Positions 57,525 to 64,000 of a stretch of DNA of 64,000 nucleotides are shown here, piece after piece (positions within the stretch are counted from its first letter, which is position 1; every line of letters starts with the position of its first letter). The stretch is taken from positions 31,885,699 to 31,949,698 of the forward strand of contig CM064519.1 in assembly GCA_032716605.1 (NCBI GenBank). Reading direction: 5' to 3'. The notes beneath the pieces are model-generated. The model was not told the origin of the DNA. It made no database searches and saw only the letters and a program-made list of their open reading frames with translations. This DNA comes from Paralithodes platypus. Lineage: Eukaryota > Arthropoda > Malacostraca > Decapoda > Lithodidae. The translations under genes were made by a program, and so were the position numbers.

Positions 57525-57960
57525 TATATATATATACGGTATACTTATTTATTAGCATTATAGCATTATATCGGATATATTTATAAAACTCTTATTTTTA
57601 TGGGATATAATTATATAAAATTATTATAGTGTTTTTAAATATACTTACGTACCTAATACACCTCTTACGTTCATACAAACTTAATAAAGTGTACAGTACA
57701 TACAGTACACTAACATTCACCTCAATGAAGTCAAACATGTTGTCTTTTATACTAATTCCTGATGTACGTTCCAAACAATTGTCAACATACCGGTATATAC
57801 ACCCACCGATGTACACTGGTCTTATATGTGTGTGTGTAATATATTTGTGTACATCATAAATAGGTTACATCAACCAACAAATAGTATGCACTATTTTTAT
57901 TAGTAGTATATAACAGTGACCTTCTGAATTTTAATCCTTAACAATCAAAGAGTATGTTGC
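57401..57960. other. AT-rich with (TA)n, no gene
   Basis: TA dinucleotides at 57472-57535. The facing frames at 57598-57859 are AT-driven and unrecognisable. Confidence 0.5.
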
Positions 57961-58296
57961 TTAAGGGGAGGTTTTTAGTGTGTTTCCTAGACTTCCATCA
58001 AGCTTGAAATTACACTCCCTTGACCCCCTTTCAAGATAAATTTGTACATTTTTCGGTAGAAAAATTTCCCGGCCGAAGGCCGGTTCCTCTTAAAATACAG
58101 GCTCGCTATCGCTTGCCAGGAAAAAATCGACACCTAAATGGCACTAAAGGTCTTAAAAGTGACATAAAGGGGGTGAAAGTTCTTAAAATCGCCAAACTAA
58201 TGGGGCGAACATCTTAAATTATCAAAAGCAATGGGGCTAAACATGAGGGAGAAAGGGGTAGAGAAAAAAATCCCTCAAGTGGAAATCTCCCCTTAA
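57961..58296. mobile_element. TTAA-flanked miniature element, family B copy 5
   Basis: TTAA at 57961-57964 and 58293-58296. Termini GGGGAGGTTTTTAGTG and inverted GGGGAGATTTCCACTTGAGG. Contains TTTTTCGGTAGAAAAATTTC, GGCCGAAGGCC, GGCTCGCTATCGCTTGCCAG and subrepeats ending TTAAAATCGCCAAACTAATG. 336 bp, within 10 bp of the lengths of copies 1 and 3. Confidence 0.9.
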
Positions 58297-58328
58297 GGCT
58301 AGTCTGTTGTCAGGCTCTATCTGACATG

Positions 58329-58816
58329 TTAACCCCTTATTGGCGGCGCGCGACATATGTCGAGTGAAATAAATTTGGACTATGTGTCGGTGCACGACAT
58401 CTGTTGAGCACCATTTTCAGCACGTAATGTTGCTGAGAGAAAGAGCTGAGCGGTGGGACGAGCGTAGTAACCTTATGACCGCTCCCCACGACCACCGCGG
58501 GTGTACTGAACTGTATTCTAACTTCCTCCCCCTCTTCTGCCTCGCTACACAGGGAATTATGTAAGGAAATTACCTTATTTCAGGGTTTTTGCACTCGTGT
58601 TGCACGATCGTTGCAAGAGAACCAGTGGTCGTACAAGGATGGTTCGGGTGTCATTGGAAAGCTCTGTTTACGCCCTTTCAGGGATAGATACTTGTTTTAT
58701 GCTCTGGGTCTTATTTAGGCATGAAAATGAGCACGGAAACAACCCTATTTAGGGTTAAAAAAAAACGCTGGGCACTACGGTCAAATAGACCACCTAGGCC
58801 GCCAATAAGGGGTTAA
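58329..58816. mobile_element. TTAA-flanked element E with piggyBac-like ends
   Basis: TTAACCCCTTATTGGCGGC at 58329 and GCCGCCAATAAGGGGTTAA at 58798-58816 are a perfect 15-bp inverted repeat plus TTAA. The TTAA-CCC...GGG-TTAA arrangement is that of the piggyBac superfamily. The 488-bp interior has short subterminal palindromes (CGACATATGTCG) and no transposase, so it is non-autonomous. It begins 33 bp after family B copy 5. Confidence 0.82.
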
Positions 58817-59963
58817 TATATTGACAAAAACAAGTGAGAATTGATGACCTCTGGTACATACATTCATGCCCAACTGTAATACGTGAGGCTGTTCCCAGAC
58901 TGTACCGTACGCTCGAAGACAGCAGTAGGTATTGCATAGATTCAATAGTGACGGAATACGAAATTTTGCAATATCAGGCCAGCAAGTTCGAGCCGACTGG
59001 TTGCATTGGTGAATATTTACTTACTCTCTATTATTGAAATTATATATACAGATGCTCCTGAAATAAAGTGTGCCAATCTCATAAATATCTCTAGTAGAAA
59101 ACGAAGTTGTATAATCAATATAAATATTCATATATCCTTGATAATTTACTAAAGAATAAATAGTATTCTGTCGTATATCTAATGAAAGTAAGAGAACAAG
59201 TGAAGGAAGGAAGCTCAATGTGGAATGATGCCAAATATGAATGGAAAGAAGAATAAGAACCAGGATATGGATTTTTAAGAAGTGAACGGAAGAATTGGAT
59301 ACATGACAGAATACGTAGCTATGAACAGTATATTAAATTATATCAACTACAGTATGTCTTAAAGGAGATCAATGCAATGGTTAAGATCGGTAGAAATCTA
59401 TTAAACGGATAAGGGAAATACACAATGATAGAATGATGAACGCAATTGCCTACATCGGTTGTGTTCGTTTAATTTATATTCCGTTGTAAAGAATGAAGAA
59501 CTAAAGGTAAAAGAGAGAGAGAGAAGAGTTATTGAACCCCCCAGGAATTGTTTTTATAGTACTATGGTGAATGAATGATGGCACTCACTGCTATCAACGT
59601 TACTACAAATAGGAAAACTCTTGCATTCACCTTCAAACTATAAATCATTCTGTGAGAGCATTAAATTTAGCCACACCTCCACAGCACCTGTATCTGTTTC
59701 ATCTGCTCGCAACTGCACAAACAGACGTACAGAGACACATACATACAGAACAGACAAATAAATACACACATAGGTAGAGATAAATAGAAAAGCGAACACA
59801 CACAAAAACCGAGCAGGAAAGATGTGAGACCCAGAAGGACGTAAATAGAGCATATGGTGACAGTAACTCTTAAATGCCTGGGGGCCGCCACCAGACCACG
59901 GGGGCCCATAAATCATGCAAGAATATACGTACCCTCGTGAACCAACCCTCCTGACCTGTTGAC

Positions 59964-59964
<1 letters not shown>
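58817..59964. other. no gene recognised
   Basis: AT-rich; frames at 58834-59037 and 59638-59916 have no recognisable product. Confidence 0.5.
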
Positions 59965-59994
<30 letters not shown>

Positions 59995-60045
59995 CGAGAG
60001 CGAGAGCGAGAGCGAGAGCGAGAGCGAGAGCGAGAGAGAGAGATA
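59965..60045. repeat. (GA)n with (GAGAGC)n expansion
   Basis: GA run in which GCGAGA steps are duplicated at 59984-60034. Confidence 0.94.
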
Positions 60046-61199
60046 ATGAAAGAGAGATAATGAAAGAGAGATAATGTGTGTGTTACAAGGAGTTACAATG
60101 AATAGTTAGTATCTCAAAGACCTTGCGGTCCATTCTGGTGAGATACTCGATGTGGAAAGAGAGCGATTGTGTAGTGCACTATACACTTTGCAGACTGTGC
60201 AAAATACTATCTACTATCTTCTTGAACTGCGCTATTGAAGAATTATTTACAACTTCTGAGGGAAGTCCAGGTAGTCAACTATCTTGTTTACTAGCATTCC
60301 TTCTGTGAGAGAGAGAGAGACTCGCTTATAAGTGATAATTTTTCATTTACATTTGTGACAGTGAGATTACTATGGATAATCAACTGAGTAATTGCAAGAA
60401 ATAATTAGGTAACTGTAAGGTTACATAAACTGAGATTTTAATGAAAGAAAAAGTTTTATAAAAAAAATATAGTATATAAAATAGGACATTAAACATAATA
60501 TGAAATTCAATATAGGATGCAAAATCCAAAAATGTAATGCATAGCTCTATAAACAAACATTGACAATAGCTACAATAACGTCATATCCAAGAAGTTTAAG
60601 ACCAGTCAATCAAGGAGTAAATCACCGCTTCTCCACAGTAGATATTACAACCAATTAGAATACCATCCAGTTCACCCAATTTATGTAATGAGGTGATAAC
60701 GAGCGAACCTTCATTCCCCCCCACATGGAAGTAGTGTCGTTAAAACCCCCCCTACCCCCACTCTCTATTACCTCCCCCCCCCCCTTCCGTTTCCCCCCCC
60801 CCCTTCTGTCGTCCCCTTTCTCCACTCAATTTCTCTCTCAATCCTTCTTCAATAGTATCAACTTCAGGAATCACTCTAATAAAACACAAAGACAAAGTGT
60901 ATCAGAACATAGTAACAAGTATGATCAAAGTATTTATTCATGATATTTGTATTTTATAGCAACAGTGAAAAACTAGCTTTAAGCTATAACATAACGTATT
61001 TATCTTATTAATATTGTGCCATATGTATCGTTATTATCTAGCTATAAAATCTACCTACGTAATCATTTATTGAAAGATAACTTGTTTTGCATAACTAATA
61101 CTCCTTTCCGTTTTCTGAAAGCTTTATTCAAATCGTTCTTCCATTTGTTGTTGTTCCCCCATTCAGCTTGGTATTACCTTCCGTGTTATGTCTTTTTGG
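60046..61199. other. no gene recognised; C-rich tract
   Basis: AT-rich except for 60716-60806, which contains several C runs of 8-12 separated by TCCG/TTTC. No frame is recognisable. Confidence 0.5.
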
Positions 61200-61475
61200 A
61201 CCGCCCCTGATTCACTTGATTAGTTTGGAGATTGTAAGACGTTTAACCCGATTAGTTAGGCGATAATGTGACGCTTCACCCCATTCAGGTGTTGATTCTT
61301 TATTTTAATTGAAGGAAGCCTAGATGGGCATTTTATAGTTTTATGATGGTGTTTTTGTTAGTCTAGGAGACAAACTATAATACATTGCTCAAAAATGGCA
61401 AAAAGCAGCAAAACCCTCAATAATAATTCAACAAAATATCATAATAACCGACAAGACGTCGGACCAGATAGTGTT
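61200..61475 (+). mobile_element. family C element, partial copy 2
   Basis: ATTAGTTTGGAGATTGTAAG, GATTAGTTAGGCGATAATGT, CACCCCATTCAGGTGTTGAT, then the 3' part AGCAAAACCCTCAATAATAA, GACAAGACGTCGGACCAGAT and AGTGTTAG match family C copy 1. The left TTAACCC end and the GCGATAGCGAGCC core are missing, so it is a deletion derivative. Confidence 0.75.
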
Positions 61476-61783
61476 AGATCTCTATAGGCAACATATCTAT
61501 TAAGCTTCTTTGCTTTCTTTCACCATGTATAATGTTCACTCGTTTGTAATTCCCCTTCTAGATTAACTTCTCGTCCCACTTCCTTGCACCTAACTTAGCC
61601 CCATTACTATATTATCATTTGTTGTTCCCGTTACGATATGACGATTATGCCTCATCTATCTTTGTTTCAGCTCCATAAAAAGAGCCTCTTCCATCTAGTG
61701 AGTCAAATGATTCGAACATATTCATAATTAACCAAACTGAATATCGTCTTCATTACCATATAACGTTGTTTATTTTCTCTCTG

Positions 61784-61815
<32 letters not shown>

Positions 61816-62093
61816 CCTCTTCCTTAATGGTATTACACGCGTGTTTTATCTCATCAACCTCTCTACCCTATCTCCCCCCCCCCCCTCCTCTCTTACCTAA
61901 TTTACCTTGCCTCCCTACCTCCCCACCTGACCTCTCCTCCTCCTCCTCCTCCTCTCTTACCTCATTACCTCTCCTCCCACCTCCCCCGACCTCCCACCCT
62001 CCTCCTCCTCCCCCCTCTCCAAACACTTAACTAGCAATAAAATTAGACAGCTACACCTCCGCCCCTCAAATTGCCATAGTTAGCTCTTTATCG
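61476..62093. other. no gene; pyrimidine-rich tract
   Basis: GT then T18 run at 61780-61814, followed by CTCC-rich text to 62025. Open Pro/Ser-rich frame is compositional. Confidence 0.5.
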
Positions 62094-62109
62094 GTGCTTC
62101 GGCCGTGGT

Positions 62110-62390
62110 TTACGACTTGGGAGGGGGTAGGGGGTAGGAGGAACAGGAAGAGGGGGTGTGGGGAGGGGGTAGGAGGGAAAGGAAGAGGTGGTGTGGGGAG
62201 GAGGGGGTGCAGTAGTGGGTAGGAGGAGGAGGTGGTGGTGGTGCAGTAGTGGGTAGGATGAGGAGGAGGTGGTGGTGCAGTAGTGGGTAGAAGGAAGAGA
62301 AGGAGGAGGAGGAGGAAGACGAGGAGGAGAGGGAAGAGGAAGGATGGGCAGGTGGTGGAGAGAAGTAGGAAAGGGGAGCAAAGGAAAGGA
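62110..62390. repeat. G/A-rich polypurine tract with short tandem repeats
   Basis: GGGAGGGGGTAGGGGGTAGG, three GTGTGGGGAGG-type units, then three GCAGTAGTGGGTAGGA units (about 62208, 62252, 62276) and GGA triplets. The closely spaced G3-G5 runs on the plus strand could form G-quadruplexes. Confidence 0.8.
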
Positions 62391-63480
62391 AGAGAATATA
62401 AAGAAGAGGATATTAGTTTTGATGTATTATGTTATTTTACGTGTCTATTGTGCACCAATCAATACAAATGAACATGATGAGAAGAATAGAAAGTAGAGAG
62501 TGACTAGGTTGTAGGAGAGAGGAATAAAAGGATGAGGTACCAATGGAATATACAAACAAAATGGCAAAATTCAGAAGAACCGGATAGTTGGTACTGGAAT
62601 AGAATACAAAATGGGAGCATGGAAGTGTGATGTAGAATGTTGAACAGAGATAACAATCAGTTATGGAAAAACGTATTTAATTAGAAATGTCAAAGTAAAA
62701 CTATTGAGCAGTATGAGAAAGTAAAACTATTGAGCAGCATGAGAAAGTGGGGAGCTGGAGAAAAGTAGGACAAGACAAACCAAGAAAAGAGAAGGACAAA
62801 ATTGGTTACGTATATAAAGCTAAAATTGAACAAAATAAGGATCGGTTTGTGAAATAGGAAAATGGTACCCTCTAATTGCATTGATTTATGTTATATATTT
62901 AAAATACGTTACGTTATCAATAAAACCCATTGCCTATTGTAATTAAAAATGCCTCAACACTGATCCGAATGTCGAAAAATATATAAGAAAAGCACTGGAG
63001 CTCCCAGACCTGATTTGCAGATGTCTAAATATATGATAATTCCTTCAATCAGACGCAGTTCATCGCCTCGGAAAGGAAATTTATGAATCAATAGCAAAAC
63101 AAATAGTCTCAGTAAAGCGCTTGACCACTAGACTAATATTTTTTTTTGACACATGCACAATCGCCTGTACAAGATGATGCGACACTAATGTATGATAATA
63201 CCTAAAACGGTGAGCATTAAGTGATCATAAACATTGACTCGCGCATGTGTTTAAAAGGATTGTTCAAGAAAATGTTCATCAACGTGTCAAAAAGGTTTAT
63301 TATAATGTGTACCACCTTTCACTGCAACCAATTATACGAACATCTCGGTTGTAATAAATAAAAGTGCCTCCGGGAAACAAGGAGCGGCGCCCCCCACCCC
63401 CCTTGAGGGATGTGTTGCTTCGCGGTGGCCAGCCTGAGTTACGGCACCATTACAATCACCTCAATGGCCGCAACGTCACG
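62391..63480. other. no gene recognised
   Basis: AT-rich; a tandem GAGCAGTATGAGAAAGTAAAACT pair sits at 62695-62750. Nothing else supportable. Confidence 0.5.
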
Positions 63481-63765
63481 GAGAGAGAGAGAGAGAGAGT
63501 AGGTATGGGATGGAGTTCTTGGGAGGGAAGATGTAAGGGAGCAAGGGGGAATGGAAAGGAGGGGGAAGAGGAAGGAGAAAATAATGGGTGTGGACAAATG
63601 GAGAGTAGTTGACAGAGAGAGGGAGAGAAAAGGTATGGGATGGGGTTCTTGGGAGGGAAGATGTAAGGGAGCAATGGGGTAATGGAAAGCAGGGGAAAAG
63701 GAAGGAGAAAGTAATGGGTGTGGACAAATGACGAGTAGTTGACAGAGAGAGAGAGAGAGAGAGAC
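63481..63765. repeat. two tandem ~130-bp units with GA microsatellites
   Basis: The block from GGTATGGGATGGAGTTCTTG (63502) to GAGTAGTTGACAGAGAGAG recurs at 63632 with about ten substitutions. GA runs flank and join the two. Confidence 0.88.
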
Positions 63766-64000
63766 GACCAAAAGTTGATAATGCAATACATAATTCATTG
63801 AACAAGAAAAATAATTATTTTCAATGTATCAATTAGACGAATTGTCTCAGAAAAACTAAGTTATGCCTAGTAGCATAAAATCAATTCATATTAAAAACAA
63901 ATAAAGCAATAGGTAAAGTAAGTGTGGGAACTGTGAAAAGTTAATTCTTCGAAAAATATACTCATCAATAGAAAGGGTACATTATTATATGAAGAAATTA
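63766..64000. other. no gene recognised
   Basis: AT-rich to the window edge. Confidence 0.5.

Overview
The window reads as nuclear DNA of an arthropod, most likely a decapod crustacean. The grounds are inference: very long GA, GT and AT microsatellites, large minisatellites, decayed CR1-, Jockey- and RTE-type LINE retrotransposons, a tRNA-headed SINE of a kind I associate from memory with decapods, and eukaryotic tRNA genes with internal promoters. I find no host protein-coding gene. Nearly every long open frame is either a reverse-transcriptase relic or a translation of a tandem repeat.

Layout. 1-5.3 kb: a GA/CT microsatellite, a 37-bp minisatellite of exactly 34 units inside a degenerate longer-period satellite, and the first TTAA-flanked miniature elements. 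5.6-6 kb: tRNA-like SINE pieces, one a 112-bp palindrome. 6.7-14 kb: a LINE graveyard made of Jockey-like fragments in opposite orientation, an RTE endonuclease scrap, and a CR1-like element split by a 5'-truncated Jockey-like element. 14.9-15.9 kb: two more TTAA elements. 17.8-26.3 kb: GT microsatellites next to SINE sequence and a ~93-unit 21-bp minisatellite. 26.9-27.4 kb: a TA-flanked inverted-repeat element with a strong hairpin core. 28.2-30.8 kb: a CR1 C-terminal scrap, a tRNA-Thr(AGT) gene and two TTAA elements. 33.2 kb: a tRNA-Arg(TCT) gene. 33.8-37.9 kb: a minus-strand LINE joined to a plus-strand Jockey-like element that carries a 1.16-kb TTAA DNA transposon with a promoter-like segment. 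40-41.5 kb: another TTAA element and a 16-bp minisatellite. 43-44.5 kb: a CR1 3' end inside a ~143-bp satellite. 50.7-51.8 kb: a 20-bp minisatellite with 140-bp higher-order structure. 52.7-57.4 kb: a 251-bp near-perfect palindrome, a decayed Jockey-like fragment and the best-preserved Jockey-like element, on the minus strand. 58-64 kb: two TTAA elements, polypurine tracts and otherwise featureless sequence.

How the parts relate. The main story is nested transposition. Several families of non-autonomous TTAA-flanked (piggyBac-type target) elements have spread through the window. Families A and B, and C1, share one GCGATAGCGAGCC palindromic core. One copy sits in an older repeat whose unoccupied homologue is also in the window, which shows that the TTAA is duplicated on insertion. 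A different TTAA element interrupts a LINE. The two most similar LINE copies (11.2-13.3 kb plus, 54.5-57.4 kb minus) point to recent Jockey-like activity. No encoded transposase is present, so TTAA mobilisation would need enzyme supplied from elsewhere.
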